From NCBI GenBank assembly GCA_904501985.1, contig CAJGCT010000004.1, positions 6,961 to 70,960 of the forward strand: a stretch of DNA of 64,000 bases. The letters are read 5' to 3'. The position numbers were made by a program, and so were the translations under genes. The notes below the pieces were generated by a model. It was not told the origin of the DNA. It searched no databases and was given only the letters and a program-made list of their open reading frames with translations. The stretch comes from an uncultured Clostridia bacterium (GTDB lineage: Bacteria; Bacillota; Clostridia; Oscillospirales; CAG-272). Below are positions 17,256 to 27,900 of this stretch, piece by piece. How positions within the stretch are numbered: the first letter of the stretch is position 1; the number at the start of each line of letters is the position of its first letter.

Positions 17256-17814
17256 CGCTGTAGTCTCCTCTCACCATTATATAGGCGTCCTCAGAGGTTA
17301 TCTGTATGCCGCGACCGTCGCCTCCGCGGGGAACAAGGAGCTGATTGAACAGCGGAATATCGGCGGCATTGAGAAGCTCGCTTCCATCGGTAACATTGTT
17401 AAGACCGTTTACGGTTATGGACACAGCTATAGCGGAGCCGGAGCGAAGTATGATCTCGCAGGGAGTTTCGGCAAGCAGTTTAGCACCTTTTTTGAGGTAC
17501 ACTACCTCATACTGACCAAGGGCTGACTCAGAGGGCGTACCTATAGCGGCTTCAAGCTCGGAGACCTTGGCTTCGGAATCTTCAAGTGCATCGGTAAGGT
17601 CTGATACACTCTGAAGAAGCTCATTTACCGTCTCGGTAAGCTCATCTATCTTTTCATCGTAAGCCGGTGTTATGACCTCGTTTATGTAGGAGAGAGACAC
17701 CAGCGGATCTTCCTCGGAGTTATATATTGCCTCATCACCCGAAACAAGCATGGGAAACACCGAAAGTGTTGTGGCAAATGCGGCGGAGAGCGCAAAAATT
17801 CTGATCTTTTTCAT
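17245..17814 (-). CDS. Secreted coiled-coil protein, operon partner of SpoIID-type gene
   Basis: A 189-residue protein with an N-terminal signal peptide (KKIRIFALSAAFATTLSVF), then about 40 residues with heptad periodicity (ETVNELLQSVSDLTDALEDS), then a small beta-rich C-terminal domain with several hydrophobic Val/Ile stretches. Start at 17814 is chosen because gaggtg lies just upstream; an in-frame ATG at 17856 has no site. It is translated first in the operon and overlaps the SpoIID-type gene. No named family is recognised. A role at the cell envelope is inferred from the signal peptide and the operon. Confidence 0.72.
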   Translation of the reverse strand: MKKIRIFALSAAFATTLSVFPMLVSGDEAIYNSEEDPLVSLSYINEVITPAYDEKIDELTETVNELLQSVSDLTDALEDSEAKVSELEAAIGTPSESALGQYEVVYLKKGAKLLAETPCEIILRSGSAIAVSITVNGLNNVTDGSELLNAADIPLFNQLLVPRGGDGRGIQITSEDAYIMVRGDYSVVE

Positions 17815-17860
17815 ATTACACCTCGTTTTTACTGTTTTCGACATAAAAATACACATTATT

Positions 17861-17889
17861 ATTGTACAACATTACAGGCGAAATTGCAA
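17861..17889 (-). promoter_or_regulatory. Promoter of the spoIID operon
   Basis: Reading the minus strand, TTGCAA (17889-17884) and TACAAT (17866-17861) are separated by 17 bases, 47 bases before the first start codon. It looks like a vegetative-type promoter rather than a sigma-E one. Confidence 0.65.
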
Positions 17890-17941
17890 TAGCCGAGAAT
17901 GAAAATATATGTGAATTTTATGAGGTAATTTATTCATAATC

Positions 17942-17970
17942 AAAAAAGCCTCTCCCTTTGGGAGAGACTT
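17942..17970 (-). terminator. Terminator of the first sialidase-like gene
   Basis: On the minus strand a stem gtctctccc / gggagaggc is followed by TTTTTTG, about 60 bases after the stop at 18028. Confidence 0.88.
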
Positions 17971-18027
17971 TTAATTTGTGTAATTTTTCTATCGGTGTTT
18001 TATTGTGAAGCTTTTCAGTATTAAGAA

Positions 18028-19731
18028 TCAAACCGGAGGAAGCGGATTTGCTTTGAGGGCTGATTTCTTTATACTGTAAATATGCTGACGCTGTGCGTGA
18101 TGGTACGGCTCGGGACCGTCTCCGCCCTGGAGATGCTCGGAACAACCGGCACCGCAGATAACGAAGTCTTTGGTAGTCTTAACAAAGGCATCAACTACAT
18201 GACAAACGTGTGAGTTGAAAATATGGTTGCATTCCCAGCGCCAGATATCACCGAGGAACTCCCAATTCTTTCCATCGGTTGACTTTGCAAGGGAAAGGCG
18301 CGAACGGCTCATGGGATTACTTTTAGACATTGGTTTTGAGTATACCCACACCATGTAGTATGTTGTTTCGTTATCCGCATACGGGTCGCGGTAGAACTGC
18401 ATTGAGGAGCGTGAACATACAAATTCCGGCATATGCACAAGCGGTCCCCAAGTAACGCCGCCGTCCTTTGATTCGGAGTAAACGATACAGCCGTAATCGT
18501 TCCAGGAATTATAAATTCTGAGCGTACCGTCGTCGCATTCGAGTATCTTGCATTCGCCGAACCACTGAACATCGTTATCGGAATTTCCGCCGAAGCTCCA
18601 GGAATCGGTTTCAGATTTTGTCCAGGTCATACCGTTATCGTCGGAGTAATAAAATTCACAGAAAACAGAACGTCCGTCAACCTTTGTACCTATTGGCATA
18701 GATTCATAATTCTGGCAGTAGAATATTCTGCCGTTTGATATCTGTGTTATCTTGTCATTCATATTTCCGGCAATAGCACTTGTGTTGCCTTTGTATGGGG
18801 TTATGCAGATGCTTCCGCCCTCACGCCATGTTTTGCCGTCATCAGAGGACAGATCAGCGGATACATATCGCTTGCCGTCGATCATCCTTTGAACGATTTT
18901 TATGAAATCACCGTTCCTGAGACGGAGGATGTTGGGATATCCGTGGGTGTTTGTCCACATTTCCCGTCTTTCCCATGTAACACCGTTGTTATGTGATTCA
19001 AATGTGGTTCCGTTGTGATGGGTATAGATAAGACTTCCGTCGTTCATCTCGAAAACGCTTCCGCCCTCGCGGTATACCTCATCGGGAAGCTTATTGTGCA
19101 CAAGACCGCCAATAAGGGTGCCCTGATTTGACAAAAATGCAACATCCACGCTGTCAACAAATACAGTAAGTCTGTCAGCCGCCACTGCAACACGTCCGGG
19201 GGAAGAATGGGCAAGCTCCGCAGCTGTGAGTATCTTTTCGCCGTCAAGATATGCCGCAGCACCGTCTCCGTCCACCACAAACTCAATATCATGCCATGTG
19301 TCAGGCTCGATTCTGTAGTTTTCGGTACTAGCATATCTGAAAAGGGGATGGTCCTTACCCTCACTTGCCATAATCGCCCATGCGCCGCTCTTGTGATAAT
19401 AACTGAGTCTCACATACGCCATGGGACTGTTATAACGTGCCACAAAAGATACAAAAGCATTGCTTTCGGCAGGATCGGTATACTTGAATCTTGCCTTGAA
19501 GCTTACATTTTTCTCAAAAATGTGAAGATATGTAAGCGCACCGTCATCATCCCCGACAGCGGTAAGGCAGCCGTCCTTCACGGTGAAGTTTTTTGTGCCA
19601 TCCTCTTCGGTAAAATATCCTTTGTCACAGGAAAAATCGTCGGTATAGTGCATAGGGTTCGAAACATTGACCGGTTCGCCCCAGAATGACTTTGAGTTAA
19701 TATTTAAATTGCTTGGTGCTCTCTTATCCAT
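18028..19731 (-). CDS. BNR/Asp-box sialidase-like protein without signal peptide (paralogue 1)
   Basis: A 567-residue protein. Residues about 20-200 form a concanavalin/LamG-like beta-sandwich (FSCDKGYFTEEDG, then a lectin-like pattern). The rest is a six-bladed sialidase-type propeller with repeated Asp-boxes (NNGVTW, SDDGKTW, SDDNGMTW, SKDGGVTW, STDGKNW). There is no export signal; the start at 19731 has a site (aaagga) and homologues align from there, while the open frame upstream to 19860 lacks homology. Compared with its three neighbours it lacks the N-terminal beta domains and any anchoring domain. The canonical sialidase FRIP motif is not seen, so the glycosidic bond cleaved is uncertain. 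It is closest to the dockerin-bearing paralogue. Confidence 0.82.
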   Translation of the reverse strand: MDKRAPSNLNINSKSFWGEPVNVSNPMHYTDDFSCDKGYFTEEDGTKNFTVKDGCLTAVGDDDGALTYLHIFEKNVSFKARFKYTDPAESNAFVSFVARYNSPMAYVRLSYYHKSGAWAIMASEGKDHPLFRYASTENYRIEPDTWHDIEFVVDGDGAAAYLDGEKILTAAELAHSSPGRVAVAADRLTVFVDSVDVAFLSNQGTLIGGLVHNKLPDEVYREGGSVFEMNDGSLIYTHHNGTTFESHNNGVTWERREMWTNTHGYPNILRLRNGDFIKIVQRMIDGKRYVSADLSSDDGKTWREGGSICITPYKGNTSAIAGNMNDKITQISNGRIFYCQNYESMPIGTKVDGRSVFCEFYYSDDNGMTWTKSETDSWSFGGNSDNDVQWFGECKILECDDGTLRIYNSWNDYGCIVYSESKDGGVTWGPLVHMPEFVCSRSSMQFYRDPYADNETTYYMVWVYSKPMSKSNPMSRSRLSLAKSTDGKNWEFLGDIWRWECNHIFNSHVCHVVDAFVKTTKDFVICGAGCSEHLQGGDGPEPYHHAQRQHIYSIKKSALKANPLPPV

Positions 19732-19781
19732 AATTATTGTCGGTCCTTTCTTACGGTTGAATTTTTTGGTTATGTGTGCTG

Positions 19782-19829
19782 TTTTCCTCGGTGAAATACC
19801 CCTTGTCAGAGGAAAAATTATGTTGCCCT
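19782..19829 (-). pseudogene. Relic of a sialidase-like coding segment in the 5' leader
   Basis: On the minus strand this stretch encodes NFSSDKGYFTEEN, nearly the same as the FSCDKGYFTEEDG start of the LamG-like domain that appears again about 140 bases downstream. It lies in a different frame from the open frame around it and is followed by stops. It is best read as debris of a duplication or deletion between paralogues. Confidence 0.6.
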
Positions 19830-19884
19830 CTCGCCTCAAATTATTTGCCATGACCAGCATATATAGTCAGAATACAGCACAATT

Positions 19885-19913
19885 AGTATACCATAATATT
19901 CATACTCTGTCAA
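19885..19913 (-). promoter_or_regulatory. Promoter of sialidase-like paralogue 1
   Basis: Minus strand TTGACA (19913-19908) and TATACT (19890-19885) have a 17-base spacer. The implied leader is about 145 bases and contains the relic segment. Confidence 0.75.
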
Positions 19914-19949
19914 CCTTTTTAGTTTGAAATATATAATTTTTTAAATATC

Positions 19950-19979
19950 AAACGGGAAGCCGATTGCGGCTTCCCGTTT
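19950..19979 (-). terminator. Terminator of the dockerin paralogue
   Basis: A 13-base perfect stem aaacgggaagccg / cggcttcccgttt with a 4-base loop lies 23 bases after the stop at 20002. The T-tract is imperfect. Confidence 0.75.
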
Positions 19980-20001
19980 AACTTAATATTTACTTTTTTA
20001 C

Positions 20002-23000
20002 TTAGCTCTCAGCATTGATTGTGCCTATCATCACAACCGCAACGCCGTCTTTAAGACTTCTCTCAAAGAACTTGCCGTATGCGTCGTTTTGACCGGGTTT
20101 ACCAACAACGACAACCTGGGGAGCGTTGTGAAGAACTTTAAGTGTCGTTTCGGGTTTTTCACTGTAACGCCAAATAGCAAGATCGCTCTGATTTACGACA
20201 ACAAGATCTTTTACATTGTCGCTTGCGTCAATAACACTCTCGCCTTTCATTGTAAGGGTGAGATTTCCGTCGGAATCAAAGCTTGCGGCTGCATTTACAG
20301 TAAGAAGCTCGATATCGTATACGCTCTGAGGAATAGTCTCAAACACGATGTCACTGCCATCCGCAGCAAGCTTAACGCCGGCTTCTATGTAAGGCTTAAC
20401 AAACGCTTTAATGCCGTTAAGGTTAGATGACGCAACAGAGCTGTAATCCGCATTGTCCACATTAAGTCCGCTGTCAATAGCGGTGTTGATAACAGCTGTA
20501 AGTGCTTTTGCATATTCCAAAATCTTAGCATTCGCCTCCGCTTTTGTAGCATCGGTTGCGCTTGCACTGTACAGCCTTGTTTGATACCACTTCCAATCGT
20601 CGTAATTTACAGTGCTACTGCTGTTGGTATCGGTAATGCCGTATTTAACATAGTTGCGGGAACCCCAGTACGATTTGTTGACCTTAGCGTTACGCCAATG
20701 GTTTGTGTTATTGTGAGAGGTGTTATCAAGTGTGCCGATAAGCTCATCCGTAACGTATGCTACGTTATTCTCATCAACTCTGTATACACGGTTGGTATTC
20801 AATTTTACAGTGGAGTAAACCGGAACCTTTTCACCGGTTTCAAGCTCGACCGCGTAGTTGTCGTATCTGTAGTAGGATGCATTATCATTGCCGTAGATAG
20901 CAGCAGGGAGGCCTACTTCCGAAGCGGTTCCTACTTTTGGAGTCCTCGTAGAGCCGGAGGTGATAATGTATCTGTCATTTGACACGTTCGGGATGTACTT
21001 GATAAGCTCAATATCTCTATATTTGTCCCAATCTGCAAGGTGACGTGCAAAGAGTACGGAATCGAGAGGAGTTATAGCACCGTCGTCATTAAGATCGAAG
21101 GTTGTGAAATCGTACACTTCGTCATTGTAATCTGTCCAGCTTGCAAGATAGCGGTTGAATATCGTAAGATCTTCAAGAGTTGCCTTGCCGTCCGAATTAG
21201 CGTCACCGTAATATACAATAGGAGGAAGCTCGGCACCAAGAGTGGACTTCTTGATGGAGTAAATGTGCTGTCTTTGCGAATGGTGGGAGCTGGATATAGC
21301 AGCATCTGTAGAAAGACCGATATTCTCCGAGATGCCGGATCCTACAATAACGTAGTCCTCTGTTACCTGTATAAAGGGGTCAACAACGTGATTTATATGT
21401 GCTCCAATCGCATAATTGGATTCCCAGCGCCAGATGTCACCGAGTATCTCCCACTCTTTACCGTCAGTTGACTTTGCAAGAGTGAGACGGGCGCGAGGCA
21501 TAGTGCCGTCTATGGTATAGCCTTCAGCGTTTACCCATACCATGTAATAGGTGGTCGCATTATCAGCGTAGGGGTCACGGACAAACTGCATGGAAGAACG
21601 TGAGCAGGGGAAGTCCGTCATCTTTACAAGCGGACCAAAGTTCGCGCCGCCGTCGGTGGATTCGCTGTAAACGATACAGCCGTAATCGTTCCAGGAGTTG
21701 TACATACGGATAGTGCCGTCTTCACACTCAAGTATCTTGCATTCGCCGAAGTAGGTCTGATTTCCGTTGCCTTCAATCGTCCACGAATCTGTATTGGACT
21801 TAGTCCATGTGTCGCCGTGGTCGTCGGAATAGTAGAACTCGCAGAATACCTTTCTTCCGTCAACAGAACCGCTGGTGGCTTCATAGCTCTGACTGTAGAA
21901 GATTCTGCCGTTTTTTGCAGATTGGAACAGCTTGTCGTTCATATTTACGGCAACTGCTGTTGTACTCTGATACTTACCACTGCAGATGGGATTTTTGCCT
22001 ATGGTCCAGTTCTTGCCTTCGTCGTTCGATGTGGCGGAATACTTCTTGCCGTCGTCCCCGGTGATGATCTGCATGAAATCGCCGTGATCCTGCCCATCTC
22101 TGGGGAGAAGGCGGATAACGTTCATGTAACCGTAAGATGTAGGGAAGCGGGGCTCTCTCTCAACCCACGAAACGCCGTTATCATTTGAATAGAATCCGTA
22201 ACCGTTCTGGTGGTGATATACCAGCGTGCCGTCGTTAAGCTCGTGCACGGTGCCGCCCTCGGTGTATGCATTTGTTTCAAGCTTAGTGTGAGCTACATTG
22301 GGGATAACAGTGCCCTCACCGCTGAGCATATAGATGTCGGCATTTTTTACACTCATAGCAACATCATCGGCGTATACTGCAATACGTCCGGGAGTCACAT
22401 GAGTAAGGTCGTCCACATAAAGGATATCTTCTCCGTCAACAGAGAGGGTAGCAGTTGTGCCGTTAACGATGAACTTGAGGCTGTACCATTCGCCGGGCTC
22501 AATCTCGACTTCTTCGGAAGAAGCGTGTCTTACTTTATAGAAGTCAGCGCCTTCACGGGAGGTTATGTGCCATTTCGAAGTTTCGAAGTCATAGCCTGCT
22601 TTTACGTAAGCGTCAGCCGAATTATAGCGGAGCATGAGACCCATGTCGCCGTCGCTGTCAGCGTCAGTGTACATAATATCCATGTTGTACTCAACATTTG
22701 GCTCAAAAGTATGGATGTAGGAAAGTGTTTTACCGTTGCCGTCGGAATTGTATGTGCCGTCCTCGAAATGCCAATTGTCAGCGGCATTTTCCTCGGTCCA
22801 GAAGCCGTTGTCAAAGCCGAAACGGTCGTAGAATCTGTCGGGATCAGCAACTGTCTCGTCGTAAGCATCCCAATCTTGCTTAACAAGTCTTGAGTACTCG
22901 TATTCAAGAGAAAAGTCTTCCGCTATAGATACGCTCTTTGGCTTTGCAAGAAGCTTTGCTCCCATGAAATCTTCAACGATATGCTTCATGATCACCGCCG

Positions 23001-24609
23001 TTGACGGAGCGTGTGGGGAAGTTACAACAAACGTATCTCCATCCATGAATGCGAAGGCGGACTGATACTCATCTTCGTCATTTTTCGAGTAGGACAGTTC
23101 GCGGTTGGAAACACCTACAAGAATCTCATAATCATCTTCAGGCGCAGAGTCGGTAACTATAGAAAGAGTTTCGCCGGTCAGAACTCTTACACTCGACACA
23201 AGCGTTTTTGCCGCTTCGACAACTTTTATGGGGGCATCTTCGGCGATAACTATCTGATAGTTTGTGATATCGTTTCCGTTAAGAGTTACAGTTGAAGAAG
23301 GAGCGGTATAAGTGAACGCATTCGCAGCCTCTTTTGAGGGGAAGAAATAGATAGCCTTTATACTGTATGTAGCACCCTCAACGTTGGTGTTTGTAAACAG
23401 GGAACAGTGAGTAAGTGCGGTATAAGCACCTGTTGCCGAAAGTCTGCTGATAATACCGTCGGGCAGATATACGGTGTCAGTGAGAACGTAATTTCCGTTT
23501 GTATCTGTGACATTATTGGAAAGGCGAATAAGCTCTTTACTGTAGCCGTCGTTCAGCATATACATAGAAGCAGGCTCAGTGAAAGAGTCCGGGTGATCAG
23601 CGGCATAAAGCACACGCATAAATCGGTGATTACTGTTAATATAGTCGGTGCTTGTGAATTTCACCTTCGCCATGTACTTTATGGGGTAGCTCGTTTTACA
23701 TGTGTAGTCTTCATAACCTTGCGCATTGGTTGATTTAGCATAGGTGATGTCAAGGTCACCGGTTTCATCATTGATAGAATGAACGCCGTATTTAGTACCG
23801 TCAAGGGTAGTACCTGTGCCGACGATATCAAAGGTCATCGTTGAGAAATCAACCCCGTCGGGTAATTCATAACTATTTTCGTAGTGATCATAAGCCTGCT
23901 CTTCAGAGCCAAAGAATCCGATTTCCTTGATATAAAATTCAGCATCGGTTGAATCGCTATTAAATGCACGATATGCAATCATGCAGTGACCGCCATTAAG
24001 AAAACGGGCAAGTATATCGGATGATGAAATATCACGAGCATAGGAGCATACCCATTCACCCTGAGAAACAGAGGTGTTATTAGCAAGAGTAACTGTATCT
24101 CCCGTGAGGTTGTTGGTTATAGTCAGGGTGCCGGGGAGTTCGTCTTTTGTCATATAAATTATACTGATATATTTATGGTCCTCAGTAAGCTCAACAGGCA
24201 GACTGTTGTCCGAGTTCTTTACGAATTTCGGCATAACGCGATACGATGGTAAAGAGTCGTATTCGTCGTATAAAAGCTGGAGAGCGGTAGATTCATCATC
24301 GTTGGCGTCTTTAACGCTCACAAACTTATACAGCTCCCCCTCTCCGCCTGTATCTTCGAAGAAGCTGTATTTCTGAGGATCATTACGATCAAACCAACCA
24401 CCGTCATTGTGCCAAGGATCCTCGTCAGTAAAGCTCATGATAACGGGTTCGGGAAGTGTGTCCGGAGTGGTGTCCTCGGTAAACGTATTATAAGGAACAT
24501 ATAATACATCCGGGGCAGTCGCAGATACGCTTACAGTCATTGAGATAGTCAAGACTACCGCAAGCATAGCTGAAACGACTGCAAAAATAGGTCTCAAAAA
24601 TTTCTTCAT
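20002..24609 (-). CDS. Large secreted sialidase-like protein with internal dockerin (paralogue 2)
   Basis: A 1535-residue exported protein starting at 24609 (site gaggagaaa; homologue-like start MKKFLR) with a signal peptide to about residue 32. In order it has two beta-sandwich regions (about 40-390), a small alpha/beta domain with ITNYQIVIAED and EILVGVSNRE resembling the N-terminal domain of family 67-type glycosidases, a LamG-like domain, and an Asp-box propeller to about 1125. A type I dockerin follows at about 1130-1200: the paired calcium loops GDANSDGKATLEDL and DLNDDGAITPLDSV are clear. A tail of about 335 residues of unknown nature ends the protein. Dockerins bind cohesins, so surface-complex attachment is inferred. 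An internal rather than terminal dockerin is unusual. Confidence 0.85.
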   Translation of the reverse strand: MKKFLRPIFAVVSAMLAVVLTISMTVSVSATAPDVLYVPYNTFTEDTTPDTLPEPVIMSFTDEDPWHNDGGWFDRNDPQKYSFFEDTGGEGELYKFVSVKDANDDESTALQLLYDEYDSLPSYRVMPKFVKNSDNSLPVELTEDHKYISIIYMTKDELPGTLTITNNLTGDTVTLANNTSVSQGEWVCSYARDISSSDILARFLNGGHCMIAYRAFNSDSTDAEFYIKEIGFFGSEEQAYDHYENSYELPDGVDFSTMTFDIVGTGTTLDGTKYGVHSINDETGDLDITYAKSTNAQGYEDYTCKTSYPIKYMAKVKFTSTDYINSNHRFMRVLYAADHPDSFTEPASMYMLNDGYSKELIRLSNNVTDTNGNYVLTDTVYLPDGIISRLSATGAYTALTHCSLFTNTNVEGATYSIKAIYFFPSKEAANAFTYTAPSSTVTLNGNDITNYQIVIAEDAPIKVVEAAKTLVSSVRVLTGETLSIVTDSAPEDDYEILVGVSNRELSYSKNDEDEYQSAFAFMDGDTFVVTSPHAPSTAVIMKHIVEDFMGAKLLAKPKSVSIAEDFSLEYEYSRLVKQDWDAYDETVADPDRFYDRFGFDNGFWTEENAADNWHFEDGTYNSDGNGKTLSYIHTFEPNVEYNMDIMYTDADSDGDMGLMLRYNSADAYVKAGYDFETSKWHITSREGADFYKVRHASSEEVEIEPGEWYSLKFIVNGTTATLSVDGEDILYVDDLTHVTPGRIAVYADDVAMSVKNADIYMLSGEGTVIPNVAHTKLETNAYTEGGTVHELNDGTLVYHHQNGYGFYSNDNGVSWVEREPRFPTSYGYMNVIRLLPRDGQDHGDFMQIITGDDGKKYSATSNDEGKNWTIGKNPICSGKYQSTTAVAVNMNDKLFQSAKNGRIFYSQSYEATSGSVDGRKVFCEFYYSDDHGDTWTKSNTDSWTIEGNGNQTYFGECKILECEDGTIRMYNSWNDYGCIVYSESTDGGANFGPLVKMTDFPCSRSSMQFVRDPYADNATTYYMVWVNAEGYTIDGTMPRARLTLAKSTDGKEWEILGDIWRWESNYAIGAHINHVVDPFIQVTEDYVIVGSGISENIGLSTDAAISSSHHSQRQHIYSIKKSTLGAELPPIVYYGDANSDGKATLEDLTIFNRYLASWTDYNDEVYDFTTFDLNDDGAITPLDSVLFARHLADWDKYRDIELIKYIPNVSNDRYIITSGSTRTPKVGTASEVGLPAAIYGNDNASYYRYDNYAVELETGEKVPVYSTVKLNTNRVYRVDENNVAYVTDELIGTLDNTSHNNTNHWRNAKVNKSYWGSRNYVKYGITDTNSSSTVNYDDWKWYQTRLYSASATDATKAEANAKILEYAKALTAVINTAIDSGLNVDNADYSSVASSNLNGIKAFVKPYIEAGVKLAADGSDIVFETIPQSVYDIELLTVNAAASFDSDGNLTLTMKGESVIDASDNVKDLVVVNQSDLAIWRYSEKPETTLKVLHNAPQVVVVGKPGQNDAYGKFFERSLKDGVAVVMIGTINAES

Positions 24610-24654
24610 CTTAAAATTTCTCCTCATAAATTAAAGATTTGTACACCTAGGTTC

Positions 24655-24683
24655 ATTATAACATATTATCAGTTTTTTGTCAA
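24655..24683 (-). promoter_or_regulatory. Promoter of the dockerin paralogue
   Basis: Minus strand TTGACA (24683-24678) and TATAAT (24660-24655) with 17 bases between, both perfect consensus hexamers. This predicts strong constitutive-type initiation about 40 bases before the start codon. Confidence 0.85.
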
Positions 24684-24721
24684 TATACAATTCAAATTTG
24701 AACATAATTCAAAAATTAGAT

Positions 24722-24928
24722 GCGCGCCGCCACGCGGTCGCGCCCACCACACAAACGATTACTGAAACCCAAAGCCGCCGGAATGGTGAGGACCCATGCA
24801 GGCGGCGCGAGTATGGCGTACGAGCGATTCTGCATTCACGTTGCCTTAGCGGTAGGTGATTCCTTGTATAAAGTTCTTTGCCAGGCTTTCTATGCACATC
24901 GCTATGCGATGTGCTCAAGAACAGCCGC
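24722..24928 (-). repeat. Interspersed non-coding repeat, copy A (inverted)
   Basis: About 207 bases that match, in reverse complement, the segment 33621-33830, and at one end the shorter copy at 37639-37690. Shared blocks include gcacatcgc...gcgatgtgc hairpin arms, caaagaactttata, and cgccgcctgcatgggtcctc. Open frames crossing it have no ribosome sites. It sits between the terminator of the SLH paralogue and the promoter of the dockerin paralogue. Confidence 0.85.
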
Positions 24929-24941
24929 GTGTCCTCTACAC

Positions 24942-24976
24942 AAAAAAATAGCTCCCACACAAGGTAGGAGCTATTC
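24942..24976 (-). terminator. Terminator of the SLH paralogue
   Basis: Minus strand stem aatagctcc / ggagctatt followed by seven T, directly after the stop at 24983. Confidence 0.9.
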
Positions 24977-24982
24977 TCATCA

Positions 24983-27900
24983 TTATTCGCCGTAAACGGT
25001 TACGTAGTTGTGGAACATGGTTGCAACGAGTGCACGGGATGCAGGAGCGGTGGGATTCAGCTTGCCGCCCTGACCTGCGTATACGCCGTTTTCGACTGCC
25101 CACTTAACGCCGTCTGCCGCCCAAGAGGATACAGACGCGCCGTCGGTGAAGTCTGCCACGGTCTTGCCGGATGCAGTCGCCGCGGACTTGGAGCCGTTGT
25201 AACGGGAGAGCATGAGGCAAATCTGCTCAACGGTAACTTCGCCGTTAACGCCGTAGAGACCGTTGCCAATGCCGTTTACAACATTGTTTGCAGCCGCCCA
25301 CTCAACGTAAGAGGTGTACCACTGACCTGCCACTACATCCTTGAATGTAGGTGTGGTGTACGCCGACATATCAGCACCGTCAAGACGACCGAGAACGGTC
25401 ACGAACATGGAGCGTGTCATGGTAGTGGAGGGAGAGAAGGTAGTTTCGGATGTGCCGTTGAAGAGACCCTTCTCGGTTACGAAGTTGATTGCGCTGTAGT
25501 AGGAGGTTCCCAGCGGAACATCAGTGAACTTGTTTATTGTTCTTGCAGCAGGAAGCGATGCCTTGGGAATGGACCAAATGTGCTGACGCTGTTCGTTGTG
25601 GTAGTCAGAACCGAATTTCTCGGAAAGACCTGTGCCGCATACGATATAGTCCTCAGTTACATTGATGAAGGGGTCAACGATGTGAGAAATAGCAATACTG
25701 TTGCTGCCTCCGCGCCATCTGCACTCCCAACGCCAGATGTCACCGATGTAATCCCAATTCTGACCGTCAGTGGAGTATGCAAGAGAGAGTCTTGAACGCT
25801 TGGGAAGACCGTTCTGGTCAACGCCGTCATCATAGCACCAAAGCATGTAGTAGGTGGTGTCGGTAGGACCGTAGGGGTCACGAACAAACTGCATACTGGA
25901 ATGAGAGGACTTGAAGCCTTCAAGCTCTTTGAAAGGACCGAAGGTTACGCCACCGTCAGTGGATTCTGCATACATGATGTTTCCGAGAATGTTCCAAGAG
26001 CAGTATGCGCGAACAGTGCCGTCAGCACACTGAAGGAGCTTGTTCTCACCGAAGAACTTTTCGTCCTTCGCACCTTCAATCTCATGAGAACCGGTTTCGG
26101 AGCGGTTCCATGTAAGACCGTTGTCGTCGGAATAGTAGTATTCGCAGAATACCTTCTTGGTGAAGTCGTTGCCTCTGTTGTCATAGTTGAGACCGTAGAA
26201 AATTCTGTTGGTAGTACCGGACTGAGAGAACTTGTCGTTCATGTTTCCGCCGCCAACGCCCATTTCAGGGTGGATCACAGGGCAGATAACGCCGCCCTCG
26301 ATCCAAGTCTTGGAATCGTTGGAGGAGAGCCTTGCAACAACATAGTCAACGCCGCCAACGCTCTTAGTGCCTGCCTGAATGAGCTGACCGTTGTTGAGTC
26401 TGAATACGTTCATGTAACCGTAGTTGTTGACCCAAAGGTCGGTGCGCTGCCATGTAGCACCGTTGTCAATAGACTGGAATGCCGCATTTCTGTGGTTCTG
26501 ATACTTCCATACGTTGTTATCCATGATAACTACAGAGCCGCCCTCACGGAACATTTCGTCGGGAAGTACATGATGAACTACATCCTTGAAAATAGTACCC
26601 TCACCGGACATAAGCACTGCCTCAAAGTTGTCGGCAGATACCGAAACGCCGTCGGAATATACACCAAAGCGACCGGGAGTGATATGCTCAACTTCACACT
26701 CAACAACAACCGCACCGTTAACGGTGAATACAGCCTTCTTGCCGTTAAGTGTAAGATTAAGAACATATTCGGTGTTAGGAGCAACTGTAGCAGCCGCGCT
26801 TCCTGCGCGGATAAGGCTAAGGTCAATACCTTCGCGGAAATCAACGTACCATTCACCGGTTCTGAAATCATAGCCGGCTTTTACGTAACCGTCGGGAGAA
26901 ACATAGCGTGCGATAAGACCCATGCTGCCTTTTTTAGCGGCGCTGGTGTAGGAAACAGTGGCAGTAACGGATACGTTAGGCTCGTATACATGAACATAAG
27001 CTACAGAGTAATCACTGCCGCCATAAGTAAGTGCGCCGTTCTGGTATTTCCAGAGCTTTGCACCGTTTTCTTCGGTGAAGTAACCCTCATCATCGGTGAA
27101 ATCTTCTGTAAATACTATAGGATCAGATACATTAACGGTATAAGGAGTGTTGTAAGCTTCGTAGGGGCTGTATTTTACAGCATTGCCGTAGAAACGTACT
27201 TTTCCCTCAACTTTGATTTCATCCGGAACGTCGGGCATTCCCATGTAGAGGAAGGACATGAGGAACTTTTCAGCAGCCACTTCGCAAGCCGCGGGAACAT
27301 ACGCGTTCAGAACTATCTTTTCATCTACGAGGTCGCCACAGTATACAGCGTAGCTTGCGCCGTCCGCCATAAGCTCGTTAAGGTAAATACCGGAAGCCTT
27401 ACGGTTTGTCGGACCTACGAGGATCTCGTACTTGCTCTCGTCCACATCATCGGTAACGATATGGAGAGTGTGACCGCTTACAGTGCTAACATATTTGGAA
27501 ATAGAAGATGCTGCATCGTAAACGTAGCTGCTTGAATTTTCAGGGATAACTATCTTATACTTAGAAATATCGTTACCTGCGATAGTTACAGGACGGGTCT
27601 CTTTCACATAAACAAAATTGTCAGCCGCTTCCTTGGTGGGGAAGAGGAAGATACCCTTTATGGAGTATTCGCCGCCATCTACAGCGGTAGTGGTATAGAA
27701 CGAGAAGTGACCGCCCTTTGCAAAACGTGCAGGGAAGCTTGAGGGGAGAAGGAATGTTTCGGTCATTACATATTCGCCGTTTGTGTCCTTAAGATCCTTG
27801 GAGATCGACAGGGGCGCTCCGCCTGCGTCATTCTTCATGTTGAACTCTGCGGTAGTAACACCGTCAGGATGCTTTGCACTGTACAGAATGCGCATATAGG

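Noticed and set aside
24709..24995. Open frames across the 210-base repeat, giving similar peptides in copies A and B
   Set aside because: Peptide similarity simply reflects DNA identity of the repeat; frames differ at the ends, lack ribosome sites, and the third copy is truncated.
25901..27535. A 544-residue open frame antisense to the SLH paralogue
   Set aside because: The sense strand encodes signal peptide, Asp-boxes and SLH repeats; the antisense frame has no recognisable feature.
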